Below, piece after piece: positions 25,901-37,661 of a stretch of DNA of 64,000 nucleotides. The DNA comes from Centroberyx gerrardi (Eukaryota; Chordata; Actinopteri; Beryciformes; Berycidae). Each line of letters opens with the position of its first letter. Positions within the stretch are counted from its first letter, which is position 1. The stretch is taken from contig NC_135998.1 in assembly GCF_048128805.1 (NCBI RefSeq), forward strand, positions 25,073,396 through 25,137,395, in the 5' to 3' direction. The notes under the pieces were generated by a model. That model did no database searches. It saw nothing but the letters and a program-made list of their open reading frames with translations, and had not been told where the DNA came from. Position numbers and translations under genes: made by a program.

Positions 25901-28900
25901 ACTGATCCAAGTACCTCCTACTCAGCAGTCAGAGAATCACAAGTTGGTCAAGGATCAATCACAATAGAGTCTGTCCCAGTCCAAGAGGGCAGTGTCCATT
26001 CTGCTGCGATTGTCACAGCCACAGAAGAGTTGTCTGCTAGTCAGGAAGAAGAGAGTGAAGTTGGATCTACATGTCAGACTAGGAAGAGTCGCATCTATAA
26101 AGCCAAACCCAAACCAAACTTGAGACAGACATCTAGAACTGTACAGGCAAAGGCTCAACCCAGAGAAGATACTGTCACACACTTGGAGCCTATGGAGAAT
26201 CCCTCAAGCCCAACTTCAAACCCAACTTCAAATCCTATATCCACTAAGAACACCGTGGCACTGTTGGAACCTCAACCCACTTGCAGTACCACCCCTCATG
26301 CAGAACCACCTCCAAGTACCAGCCCTGCTTCAGTTGTAATGCCGTCACCGGAATTAGGCTCTACTCTTACACCCACAGAGGAAATCTCTACCAGTCAGGA
26401 GACAAAGACAGAAGGACGTGCTTATCAGGTAGATTCAAGCTCAGAGGGCTCAGAGCGGAATGTACCTCAAAAAAGGAGACGCTTTCCCAAGGTCAAACCC
26501 AAACCCAATGTAGGATCATCCACCAGACCCATACAGTCAAAATTGCAGTCAACAAAGGATGCTAATAAACTCTCAAAACAAGACCATATGGACAGCTCTT
26601 CAAATGTAAGCACCGAACAACAACCCATGAAAGATAAAAGCACACATACTGAACTGGCAACTACAGACAAAGCCAGCAAGCACCTGGCATCACCACATTG
26701 TTCTTTAAACACAGAACTTTTAAGCTCAACAAACTCTGGAGCTACAGAGTCAGAAAGGTCATTTGAGAACGCTACTCCTGAGGGTAGATCCTCGACAGGC
26801 ACTGCTCCTGAGACTCAGAGCAGTGACAAATCCACAATTGAGGGAGAACCCACAGGGGACACTATTTCAAGTCAGGACAAGGCGGAAGCCGGATCTGCTC
26901 CACAGAGGGGTCGCAACCTGAGAAGGTCCACTAGAACTACAGAGTCAAATTCCCAACCGAAAGAGAATGCAACTACAATATCAGAACCGCAGTCTTCAGA
27001 AGATGGCTCCACACAGTCAAAATTCAAATCTGTACTGACTACTAATGTACACTCCAAACTAGAGCCAAAAGAGAACACCCAGCAGCCACGTTCAGAGAGT
27101 TCAGATTTCATCTATATTGATGACTCAGAGGTAAAAGGTCAAGATGCTTTCCAAAAACATCGTTCTGAAAACAGCGAAACAAATCAAACAACCAAGGACA
27201 ATTTTCAAGCTGCCCAATGGTAAGACATTACATAAGTCATGTTCTTCCCCTGATTTAATATCAACATGCAGTTATTGAATGTTCAGATGGACATTGTAGA
27301 CAGTATTGAAGTGTCTCTTATTTACTTATTTATCATATTTGAAGACGCTATGTCTAAAAGTCATTTTACTAGTAACAAACAGCACTTTTGTCTTCTCTTC
27401 CACTTTAAGCGCTGATGATAGTCAGTCAGAGCCACCTGACTCTGATATGTCCTCAAAAAAAGCTCCTCAAACTCGTAGGGCCAGGCTTCCCAAACCCAAC
27501 CTGGGATGCAGCAGTCCACCCCCAGACCTCCAGCCAGTCCAGAACACAACACAACCCAAATCAGGTTTGAGAACTACAAAATGAAAGTTATTTAGTCAGC
27601 GCTCTTACCTCAAAAGAAGCAGAACAGAAATTGGGAATTATTCCCATCTATGATACCTGCAGTACCTATGTAGATTGTATGGCTTGATAATGCTCCTTTC
27701 CACAGATTCTGGTACTTGCTCAGAAGCTCTGGAGGACACTGCTTCCCACAGAATTGACTTGAAACTTAGCTCTGACATCCAGGAACCAGTAGAGGGAGCT
27801 ACCATACAATATAGTAATCATGACAAGCCTCCAAATGATGCTGTGTTCACTCCGGGCTGCGTGATACAAATACCTGTGAATTCTTCCCAGGTAAGAGCAA
27901 AGATCAACATGAGCAGAAACGTTGCATGTATGAATACAATTTCTGCTTGTTGTGTCAGTGTGCTGGCCTTCTGCAGATATGACACTATACTGACAACATA
28001 GAGCAGTGGTTCTCAACCATGTGCCACAGAGGCCCATGAGTATGCAGGTTTTTATATAGTAACAAAACACTACACCAGCTGATTGCACTGATAAACGTAA
28101 CTTTGTCCAGGAGGGTGGGGATACTCTTGGTCCCTGGTGTCACATGATTGAGAACCAAATGATCGCCATTGTCTTACCAAGTCAGGGTACCTCTTACCAC
28201 CTCTGTAAGGGGGCGTATCCACCAACCAACCTGTTGAGCGCTTGATGCGCTGCTGCTGAGCGCTTTGGCCGCATCAGGTGAGTGCTGGAGCGGGGAGCTC
28301 TGAGAACGCATCTCCTGGTGTTGTTGCTATGCTAAACGTTAGCCTAGCTAACGTTAGCTATTAAACGGCAGAATGCCGGCTCTTGGTCCCGCCCCTGCTT
28401 CATCCTCATTGGTTGGTAGAACTCTGAAGTGACATTGACGAGCGGTGCGCTTCAGAAAAGTTGAAATTGTTTCAACTCGAGAACAGGTTCAGCACTCACA
28501 ACGCTCAGCGCTAAAAAGAGGTGAGGCGCCTGTTGTGGGTCGCTTTTCCATTGGAATTAATGACAGAACAGCGCCAGCGCTTTTTTCACAGGTCTTTGGT
28601 GGACACGGGGCCTAACCTCTGTATAAAATAATGCCACATTTAAGCATGAGTCCTGGAACATTTGTGTATAATTCTCTTAACCTTCCCAGAATGCAGCTAC
28701 TTCGAGTACAGGAGGGACCCAAAGTTACCCAGGCGTTACAACACATCCAGAAGGTTGGTCAATCATAGATCACCATACACTCAGGCATAGATTTTTAACA
28801 CTCTGTTGATCACCAGTTCAATTGGTATTGTGCTCTGTATATAAATATACTATAGTTTTGGCTAAAATCTCGCTCTTGCTCTCTCACTCACACTCAGTGC

Positions 28901-30743
28901 TTACAGAGCAGGTCCCTACAGACCCAGAAGAACCATTTTTCATCCTCTCTCTGACTGAGATCCCAGTTTTCCCATCAGCAGATGAGGTGGGCAGTGTATC
29001 TGAGCCCCTCCATTATCTTCCTCTAACAGATGCACCAATACAGCTACAGAGGTCAGTGCCCGCCTTTAATCAGAAAACCATCCCATACATATACATGGAC
29101 TGTTTTGTTTAGTGTCTTAATCTGCTACATCTTCATCCCTCAGCAGTGCTCTCGCTACTCCTGGAGGCAGTTTGGCAGTGGGTGAAGATGGGGCTCTCTG
29201 TAATGCCCCTGTGCCCATGTCCATGGAGGAGAGTGGCAACAGAGGCTTCGCAAGTGTAAAGGATGTTGAGCCAAGCCCAACTGTATGTACAGTAAGTGAA
29301 TTTGCAATGAACCAAGTCTGGTTTCATTATGACAGAATGCGTGTTTTTATTTATCACCCATTTTTCTTTTTCTCACCAGAGTTCAATCATGAAGAAGCCA
29401 GTGGATCCACACGGTAGAGTGATTGCATTGCTGTCATTAATTTTGTGTAATCTTAAGTATCATATTGTCTATGGCTAATGTTTAGTGTGTGTCTTATGGG
29501 AACAGAAGATTCTGCAATCCAGCCATCCAAGTTACCAGAGCCTGCAGAGAATAGTGAGGAGATTGACGTCCCCTTTAAAAAGCAGAGACTAGCAGACACA
29601 GGAAGAAGAGGTAGGCAGAGGATGCATGTGCTCACGCCACATGCAGTCTTAGTATTGACAAATTGGAATCCTCTGTTTTATCATGTACCTCTGTTTCTGT
29701 TTGAACCAGCCAAACTGCAGGTGAAGCCCAATACTATAAGGAAGAAGCAAGCTAGAAGGACCCTCGCTGCTGAGAAAGCAGAGCTGATCCCTGTGCAAAC
29801 AAATGCCACCCAAGAATCAGAGCTTCCCTGTCCCCCAGCGCAACCAGAAACTGTTGGTGCAACAGCAAGAACAGGAGATGAGGTCCTCACTGAACCACAG
29901 AAAGGAACTGGTGGTCAACTAGATATTGAAAAGGACACATCCACTGGAGGGCATGACAGTGAAGATAGCAGCTCAGGACCACAACCTCAGACCTCATCAG
30001 AACCTCATCAGATTACACAACCGCATATGACTAGCACTCTTAATAGGTAAAGATTTCTGCTTTTGTCCCATTTTGTCATTTTGTCCCCATTGTTTTCACA
30101 AATCATGATTCCTGAAGCCAGTCTTTTTGTATTTGTTGATGTCTCTATCAGTTGTCATAAAATTTATATTTTTTTCCCCCCCAAGACCTGGCAGAAAACC
30201 CAAAGGATTCCTGTCCTTCCTCTCTTCTGAAAAGACCAGCACTGCCCCTTCGGGAGACCCTCAGCATGCCACAACAGTTTCCCAGCTGCCTAAGGTCAAA
30301 ACCTCATGCAAAGGAAGAAAACAAGCTGCCCCAGCACCTGTAACCTCAAGAGCAGCATCACTTGATGTTGCTCCCACACCCAGTACAGCACTTCTCCCAG
30401 AGGCCACGTACTCAGCATCCACAACCAGAACAACACCTGTGGATAACACACAGACCGCTGATAACAGCCCAGTATGTCCAGACCCAGAACCTAGCACCTC
30501 TCTGTGTGTAGCTGAGGTAAGGGAGGGGGGGTAGTCTTCATGGAGATAGATCACTGATTCTTTCCACAGATTCTTTACACGCCAACATCTACTTTATTAC
30601 AGCTAATCCTATTTCTTTCTGTGTTGTAGGTGCCAGCCTCCCAGCAAAGTGACGATGTAGAGAGCAGCTCAGTAGATGAGGAGCCCACCAGTGTATCTCA
30701 GTACTTCTTAAGTGACATTTTTACAGAAGTGGATGAAGGATGA
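16998..30743 (+). CDS. bdp1: Transcription factor TFIIIB subunit B'' (Bdp1)
   Basis: Coding exons: 16998-17197, 17291-17942, 18074-18177, 18329-18394, 18893-19054, 19555-19688, 19796-19890, 20017-20071, 20333-20464, 20635-20871, 20993-21056, 21152-21353, 21445-21674, 22814-23207, 23461-23595, 24706-24742, 24845-24958, 25110-27219, 27410-27564, 27706-27890, 28690-28753, 28898-29051, 29144-29291, 29380-29413, 29506-29610, 29710-30046, 30186-30516, 30630-30743. All join in phase to 2249 aa (human is about 2600). Bdp1 joins TBP and BRF1/BRF2 in nuclear TFIIIB and opens Pol III promoters. Landmarks are the basic N-terminus MIRRSRISVRPNV and the region VPRVKVAEDGSLIIDEE before the extended SANT domain (about 395-500: DPIFERGSTTTYSSFRK, ETDMFFLAISMVGTDFSM, FPHRARSEIKNKFK). 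Later come basic/acidic tracts, repeated R-x-R-x-x-K-P-K-P-N motifs, PVFVPVSLRSP..VEETMEE, and the conserved end VSQYFLSDIFTEVDEG. Confidence 0.96.
18775..18852 (-). repeat. tRNA-Gly-like relic in bdp1 intron 4
   Basis: Read on the minus strand, the segment has TGCAGACTCCCAATCGGGAG followed by ACCCGAGATAAATTCC, resembling the anticodon arm and T-arm/B-box of a tRNA-Gly gene. The outer 7 bases GGAAGTG and CACTTCC can pair as an acceptor stem. The loop sizes and B-box (GAGATAAATTCC for GGTTCGATTCC) are degenerate, so it is a tRNA pseudogene or SINE head, not a working tRNA. Confidence 0.5.
21445..21604 (+). repeat. bdp1: 39-bp coding minisatellite in bdp1 exon 13
   Basis: Four tandem units of 39 bp encode a 13-residue repeat of the form KDASPSTPSKDVN, with the first and last units diverged (SKPAKDVN and PPSRPAKK). 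Units two and three are almost identical in DNA, including synonymous positions. The array stays in frame and adds a Lys/Ser/Pro-rich linker after the SANT region. Confidence 0.93.
22051..22440 (+). pseudogene. Zinc-finger N-terminus of a hAT-derived transposase-like protein
   Basis: The frame beginning MGKCKFNEIWL encodes a small zinc-binding module with CTLCKK followed by HGKSEKHK, a C-x2-C...H-x5-H arrangement. It is like the N-terminal fingers of hAT-derived proteins such as the ZNF862 or KIAA1586 group. The next part (SQQQTPAITQYSGF) is linker, and the frame ends at a stop inside the element. The RNase-H-like catalytic domain and dimerisation region are absent, so this is a remnant of an autonomous relative. 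It lies wholly inside the hAT ends. Confidence 0.65.
22445..22572 (-). mobile_element. tRNA-derived SINE fragment nested in the hAT element
   Basis: On the minus strand it starts GGGGCAGCAGGATGGACTAGTGG, with an A-box-like TGGACTAGTGG. It continues with a GTGTCCGTGAGCAAAT...GAATCCCTAGCAGCTC body typical of percomorph AFC-type SINEs ('gtgtccttgagcaagacact'). It is truncated and lies entirely within the hAT element at 21718-22729. Confidence 0.6.
24132..24333. mobile_element. Palindromic hAT MITE in bdp1 intron 15
   Basis: The 202-bp element runs CAGGGATGGGCAACTGTG ... CACAGTTGCCCATCCTTG. Its two arms of about 70 bp are near-perfect reverse complements, so it could fold into one long hairpin. 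A perfect 8-bp target duplication GACTAATT lies at 24124-24131 and 24334-24341. Confidence 0.93.
25110..27219 (+). repeat. bdp1: Bdp1 repeat exon (K-P-K-P-N motifs)
   Basis: This single 2110-bp exon encodes a Ser/Thr/Glu-rich tail punctuated by basic repeats: RRGRLSKVKPKPNLGQA, SRSHCFSKTKLKPNLEQA, RKSRIYKAKPKPNLRQT, KRRRFPKVKPKPNVGSS and a diverged QRGRNLRRSTR. A further copy, RRARLPKPNLG, is in the next exon (27410-27564). The same motif class recurs in mammalian BDP1, where spacers differ greatly in length. Repeat spacing here is about 90-130 residues. Confidence 0.85.
28014..28161. mobile_element. hAT-like MITE fragment in bdp1 intron 20
   Basis: It begins CAGTGGTTCTCAACCATGTG and ends CACATGATTGAGAACCAAATG, matching hAT ends of the 'CAGTGGTTCTCAACC' type in inverted orientation. 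I found no clear 8-bp target duplication, so one or both ends have decayed. Confidence 0.6.
28209..28612. mobile_element. PIF/Harbinger-like MITE in bdp1 intron 20
   Basis: The 404-bp element has terminal inverted repeats GGGGGCGTATCCACCAA and TTGGTGGACACGGGGCC (reverse complement GGCCCCGTGTCCACCAA). It is flanked by the 3-bp duplication TAA (28206-28208 and 28613-28615). Subterminal parts are also related by inversion (AGCGCT-rich). The interior is GC-rich and contains GCTAACGTTAGC. TAA duplication and the CCACCAA end suit the Harbinger superfamily. Confidence 0.8.
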
Positions 30744-31933
30744 TGGCAATAGAGAGATGGAGTAAGAAGAGGAACAAAGAGATGAAATGCGTTTGTATAG
30801 TTTGTAAAAGACTGCTTTTGAGGAAGCTTAGCTTTTGTTTTTTATCATAATGATTGCCTTGTCAGTTAATGAGAAGCTAAATTTACAACTTAAAGCATAC
30901 TTTATTTGACTAGTACTTTGAACATATACATCTACAATTTAAATTTACCTAAAATGATTTTTTTTTTTAAATTGTCATTAGTTGATTTGAATAGTTGAAC
31001 TGTACACATACTTTAACAGCCAAAACATTTGAGAATCATTATTAGTTTGAAAAACTAACTGAAGGAGGTGGCAGCTTTCCCAATGATCCATTGTGTCGAG
31101 TCTCCCTAAGGCGAAAGGACATTGTCCCTTCTGCTTCCTATGAGAGTGAGTTGTTAGACTCATCTCTTATAAAGATTTCTAAGTATTATGTAAATTACTT
31201 AATTTTTGTAAACCACCACTGAAAAGCATGTGTAAATATTGTATTACAGTAAGCTGGTATTTATGGTCATATGTGTCCACATGGCATCTTTAAAGACCAG
31301 AAAAATTGGTTTCAGAAAACAAAAACCGAATGGGCCTACTTGAAATAATGTACAGACTGGCTGTTTACTCAGGGAAATGTGTTGAATTAGTTTTGTTTTT
31401 TTTAATGCCTCTCCCGAGTAATTGTTGGGCTAATTTTGAATAATCCATTGTAATCTGAAGCAGATTTTAATGTCTTGAAATTTAACAGTGTACATGTCGG
31501 TTAGGCATCAGACACACAATACCAATTTGTAAAAGTACTTGATTATGTTAATTCTGCAAATTCACACCATCCATAGCATGGCACAGCAGAGGTAGTCAAA
31601 GCATATGTTTATTTCATGATCAATTTCTGGTTGCTAGAGTCAGCTGCTCAAGAGTCAGCTGTTTTTTTTTCCTCCATTTTACGTGCCAGTGTTATTTCAT
31701 TTCAGACATTTCAAAGTGGTCCTTGTACAGACAGGCAGCATTCAGTTCAGTTACATGAATGTTGATTACCTGGGAGAAAAATGCATCATGTGTTACCTTA
31801 AGTGTTGTTTCATGAATTCATTGAATATGTAATATGGGTGGTTCTGTAAGATATGTGAATAAAATTTAGTCTCCTTCCACCACTGAATTCAATCTTGCAT
31901 TAGTTTATGTGTGTTGAGATGAGTTAGAATAAA
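30744..31933 (+). terminator. bdp1: bdp1 3'UTR and polyadenylation signals
   Basis: After the stop (30741-30743) there is about 1.1 kb of AT-rich non-coding sequence, with AATAAA at 31858-31863 and again at 31928-31933. No other gene or bounded repeat is seen in it. Confidence 0.65.
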
Positions 31934-32064
31934 GTGAAATATTGTAATAGTACAAGTGTACAACTAGCTATAATTGTAGTAATCAAGCAATCTGAAACCT
32001 TGAGGCATCCTCAGAAAACACCCACAGAAGTGAACTGTACATGTTTTTGTGTTGTGTACGTCAG

Positions 32065-32335
32065 GTCAACGGTTCCCAAACCTTTTCAAGTCAAAGACCC
32101 CCAGATAGAGCTGCATTAGACCATAGGCTTGCGTTTAATAAGGTTTTGTCCTAAGGAACCCCATCTGAGAAATATTGTTGATGCTGCAAGAGGGGAGATA
32201 ACAGCAGGGAAAGTAAAGCAATAGCCAATTTTTTTTTTTTTCCCCCTGTGCTAATCTAGTGAGTGGATAACTGAAATTAAACTATTCCTCATTGTACTGG
32301 GGATCCCCTGGACGTCCCCACTATAGGAACAACTG
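32065..32335. mobile_element. Probable degraded hAT-type repeat
   Basis: GGTTCCCAAACCTTTT near 32070 followed by 'caaagacccccag' resembles the first bases of a hAT-type repeat, and GGGGATCCCCTGGACGTCCCC near 32300-32320 may be its other end. No target duplication could be defined. Confidence 0.35.
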
Positions 32336-33422
32336 GGTATCAAAGGTAATTGCAGACCTGATTTGTTTCAGGTAAATCAGATATTCCAGGAAAGCTATTT
32401 GTATTAAGGCCTGGGTGCTTAAGTTTTATTTTGGGTGGCGGCGTACCCAAACTATTGATAGCAGCAGTTTGCAGCGTCAGTCCCCTGGGCTGCCAAACTG
32501 TCAAGTGGTTTCTGACCCAGTGTGAGATTCAATGTGTGCAGGACAAACGATAACTTTGGTCGTTTGTTAGGCCGTTTCATTTAGAAATTATTGGAACATC
32601 AGTTGAACAAAAGGTGCATTCACTGAGATTTTAATATCAGTAATTTATTTTGAATTGACTATCTGCAAAATACACACCCACAGTTTGTTTTAGACTATTA
32701 TCACACAAGAGTATTATGCTTATCTTCAAAATACTGCTAGAGTGGCCAGACTAAATTCACCGCCAGGCATTAAATGGCAAGAACTTCAGTTGCAACTCTG
32801 AATGCTGACATACACAATTTTGGTATTAAATCTCCCTGCTATAAATTGAAGCCTTAGTTCTTTGACAGAACTCAGATTGGCCTGAAATCTGCGGCAGGCT
32901 GGCCTTGATCAGCGGGACATGCTGACATCTTTGGATCATTATTAACACTGAAATCCTTTATTCAGGGTTTGGGTGTGCATGGAATGAAGTTAGAAACTGA
33001 TCTCACAAGACAGCAATGCTACCATGTGTTGACACATGTTGTTAGTGTCCTTCAGCTCTCAGCCAAGACAAACACCTCCCTTTTATCAGTATTATTTGTG
33101 TTAAGCTATTACAGTGTTAATGTAGGCATTATACAATAGGCTACTTTTGTAAAGTCATTCATCGGTGCATAAAGTGGATCTGACGAAATGAAAGACCTCA
33201 TTAAGTTTGAGATTCCTTCTCTAATCCTTACCACTACAACCTCTTGTGGTGAGGCTTAGGACTGTTTTGATCTCTCTGTTGGGTAACTAAACCCGCAGGA
33301 GAACCGCTCTGTCCGTACGTTCTCTTTAACAAAACACTTATAGTCAGCTGTCGGATTAGTCAGTTCACTCGCTGTACTGTATGTTCAGAACTGCTGACTG
33401 ACTCTGTCCGACCTCTGAGGCA

Positions 33423-36400
33423 ATGAACATGAGCATGGATGATCAGGTTAGTGAAAGAATGTGATTTTATTATATCTTTTGAAGTTCTGATTAATGTATT
33501 ATATTTAGGTAGGTAGGAATATGTAAGTATGATATGTTTTTTGCTCATAAAATATGAAAATATAACTTCTTATATTTGTCTCAAATTACTGGTTGGTGAT
33601 GATTTACATGTCAGATAAAGTATCTACTCATCAGAAATCTTGTGAAATTACAGTAAATATTTTACACTTAACACAGTGTGGAATACATGGTTCATGTATG
33701 GATGCCATGTGAATCCACTTCCTGAGTTTCTGAAGGAAAAATAAGGCATAACCCTTCAGCCAGTTTATGTGAAAATATTGATTTTAATAATATAATGGAA
33801 GTTAATGGGACACTGGACAGAGGAAACTAGTTTAACCACTTATATTGATCTGTGATATGTATTGTAAAACAACAAAACCTCTGAAAATAAAATCTTGAAA
33901 AAAAAAACCCCACCTGTTTTCAGTTGTAGGAGGGAGTTTTTTTTTTTTGAAACCTCAAGAGCTGAACTAAAATTCCAACTACAACAACCATGTACTCCAT
34001 GCTATGAGAGGGGAAACACTTGTTTAACTACTTTAATTGAGACATTACTGTTGGTAACTATGACTAAGACTAAGACTTAAAAAGAAATTACCCTATCAAA
34101 CAATGTGTATCATTAATCACATGAAATCTTGATATCTTATTTAGTGGAAAAAGTGTTCAAAAACACTTGTTTTTTATTTCCTTCCCGTTTGAAATGTTTA
34201 TTTGTCATAACCCTCCATCCACCCACCTGAGATTGGTCTTAACCAACATGGGAGCCCTTAATGATCAACAGAACTATTCTCTTTGAACTGTTCACTGTCT
34301 TCATGTAATCTTTGTAGCATAATTGTATTTTTGTATTGGAAATAAGAAAGTTATTCATTAGTGAGTATATAGGTATGGCCATGATGACAAACAGTGTAAA
34401 GAAAGCCCCAGTGGAGCAAGAATATGCTCCACAAGTATAATATGCCATTCATGGTGCTGAAATTTCAGTGTTATGATGGGAGTAAAATGGAAAATAACTG
34501 CCCTCGTGACTAAAAGATAGGCATTGCAGTCTAGAACAAATTAACCATTTAAAGGCTTTTGCTGAGTCAGTTGAGTAAACTTTAAGTTATGTAATTCTTT
34601 GGGATCTGTTAGAACAAAATCACACCATACCAATGAGGCTTAGGCTCAGGAGACGTGACTGAATGACGCAGCAACATAAAGCATTGCAGAATTAAGTCAT
34701 TCTGAGCCCTAAAGCTTTACATCACTTTAAAATACAGGGCTTGCAATTACATGGTAGAACTCAAAATAGTGTAGCCAATAGCATCAATCAGCAGATAAAA
34801 CACACAGCAAGTAATAATGTCCACTGTACAGTGACGCAAATCTTACAGCATCATCAATATTCACATAGACACTGGGTTTATCCTAGAATTATAGCATATA
34901 ATTTTACCGTAAACAATTTACAGATAGATAATTCATTGGTGATACTATGGTACAGTAGAATCTCATAATCTGAATCTGCAGAGAGGGAAATTGTTCAAAT
35001 AACTAAGATGTTTACAGGACCAAAATGCATTGAAATATCTGGCCAAAACATATTTAAAATATTATGAAATTCTAGAAATATAAAACATACATTAATATAT
35101 TTTTACAAGCCATTTGCTGTTTATTTGCAATGAAAATGTCAGGTTTATTTGTGTAGCCCCTATCACACTTACAGTCTCAAAGGGCTTCACAAATCCCATA
35201 TTATGAAAACTATGAATGAAAATGACACCCCCAACCTTAGACCTCAACTAAGGACAAGGAAAAACTCTCATGATAACCTCATTGGGAAATGCTATTTAGA
35301 GATTTTTAAATAAAGAGATCCCATTCACTTCACCCAAGTGATAGGATATTTTTAGATTACTGCATATATTGTTCTTTATGCCCATTAAACAAATGTATCA
35401 TTTTATCAGAATTGATCAATTCTGAGGTTAAACAACAAGTATCTGTTGTAGGCCTTTTAACAAATGATAGACTCCATGAAAAGTAAAAGATAACATGCAC
35501 ACTACTGCATTCGCTTTTGTGTAGTGAATTATAATATGTACTATCTCACTGATGTTTTATGGTTCAACCCACTTACCTGAAATCAGTTTCAGTTTTGGGA
35601 TCCTGACAAGTAGACTATAGCAGGGATTAATGTAATGCAGCACCTATAAACTTAAGAGTGGTAAACACCATTACCCAATAGAGTTCTTATGTAACAGGTG
35701 GGTCAGTGTGTTTGAAGCCTGCTGCGAGGCACACATCAGGCTGACCAGGGATCAGCAGGGTGTTTGAAGGTTGCAAGGCTGATGGTGGTGACTACCACAT
35801 GGTATCCTGAGCAGATTAACTCACCGTTTCTTATATCATGTGTTAACAGTGATAATGATTAATCCCACTCCCCCGCACTCTGGCACATAATATGACAATG
35901 TAAAGCACCAGTGCTTTGGCTGTCTGTCTGAGTGTCTGGCTCCTGGAAGGCAGATAATGCTCGATATGAGCCTCCAAGCCCTTTAAGCTGTTTATCTCTG
36001 TTTTTACTGTGGTCTAGTTCCTTTGGCTTGATTCTTATACTTGTGCTACTGAGTGTCTATTCCCCCAAATCGTCTTTGATGAGGGTATTGTAAACATAAA
36101 TAAATAAATACATAAATAAATAAGGGATGAAGCTTATGTTGTTGTTGTTATTTGACAGAATGAAGAGGTGCAGAAGCAGATAGACAGGGAGGTGCGAATG
36201 CGGGAGGGGGCCAGTAAGCTCCTGGCAGCTTGTTCCCAGAGGGAGCAGGCCCTGGAGGCCTCCAAGAGCCTGCTGACCTGCAATGCCCGTATTTTAGCCC
36301 TGCTCAGCCAACTCCAGAAGATGAGAGAAGCTCAGGTCCTACAGAGGATGGGACGCAGGTCAGATGGAGTGCAAGGATGGATGGCTGTATGGGTAGGTAG

Positions 36401-37616
36401 ATAATAGACAGATGGTGGGTGGATGGAGAGGCGTTTAAAGGAAAAAGGGGCATATGTTAAGATGGATGAATGAACAGATAGATTATGTATGTATGTACTG
36501 TGTGTATGCATGTATGGATGAATGAATGGATGGATAGATCATCTATGTCTTGAATTGCAGGCCATCTGAAGCTGTTTCATTACATGAGAGACTGCCATGT
36601 GTGGGTAAAGTAGCCATTTCAGGTGAGTGTTAACAGAGCATAACACACCTTGAACTTAACATGACTGGCACAAATCTGTGAAAGTACCTGTATTTGGCTT
36701 ACATATCTTCTAGCTGTATTATTTGTACTTTGTAGATCTGCGAATTCCACTCATGTGGAAAGACTCAGAGTACTTCAAAAACAAAGGAGGTAAGTCACCC
36801 AGAACTAAGCTGAGTCTGAATGGTTCAAGAGAATTGATCCCAGTGATGTGAAATGTCTCTATTGAGATGATTTATATTGAAAAAAAGAAATGAATCAAAA
36901 AGTAAGCTATTTGACCACTGCTGGAATAAATCCTGAATATAGCAAGACTTTTAAACCAATTAGACTGCAACCAGGTGAAGGGGACATATACAGTATATTC
37001 TTGGTAACAGTGTGTTCACTCACTGAATGTAATGTTTCACTTTTTTTTTTGCTTTCTTGTCTTTGCCTGCAATTGCTGTCTTTCTACCAGAGCTCCATCG
37101 CTGTGCTGTGTTCTGCCTGCTCCAGTGTGGCACAGAGATCTATGACACAGATCTGGTGATAGTAGACAGGACATTGACTGACATCTGTTTTGAAGACACC
37201 ATCTTGTTGTAGGTCACCTATTTTGACAACTTTTCGGGGGTTCTTCCCGCTGTATATGTTGATTGCTCTCACTTTAATTACTGAGATCTGTCTTTGTATG
37301 AATGTGTCTGCGTGTGCACATGTATGTGTGAGCAGTAATGAGGTAGGTCCAGGATTCCAGCTGCGTGTGGAGCTGTACAGTAGCTGTGGGGCTGAGGATT
37401 TCTCCCTGGGGGCTCTGGGACCCAGGAGACTGAGCCGTCTGGGCGGATCTCTGGGACGCTCCTCGGGGAAAAAGATCCGCGCTGCCCTCGAGTCTGCAGC
37501 CGGTTGTGGATCCATCTCCAATGGAGGAGGAGGAGCAGGGGCAGATGGAGGAGGCGGAGGGGCATCACCACCTTTATCACCTGACCTGTCTACATTGTGA
37601 ATGTGACAACCCTCCG

Positions 37617-37661
<45 letters not shown>

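Noticed and set aside
25093-27111. Several minus-strand frames inside the large bdp1 exon
   Set aside because: They are reverse-strand shadows of a long low-complexity coding exon and have no splice or start context.
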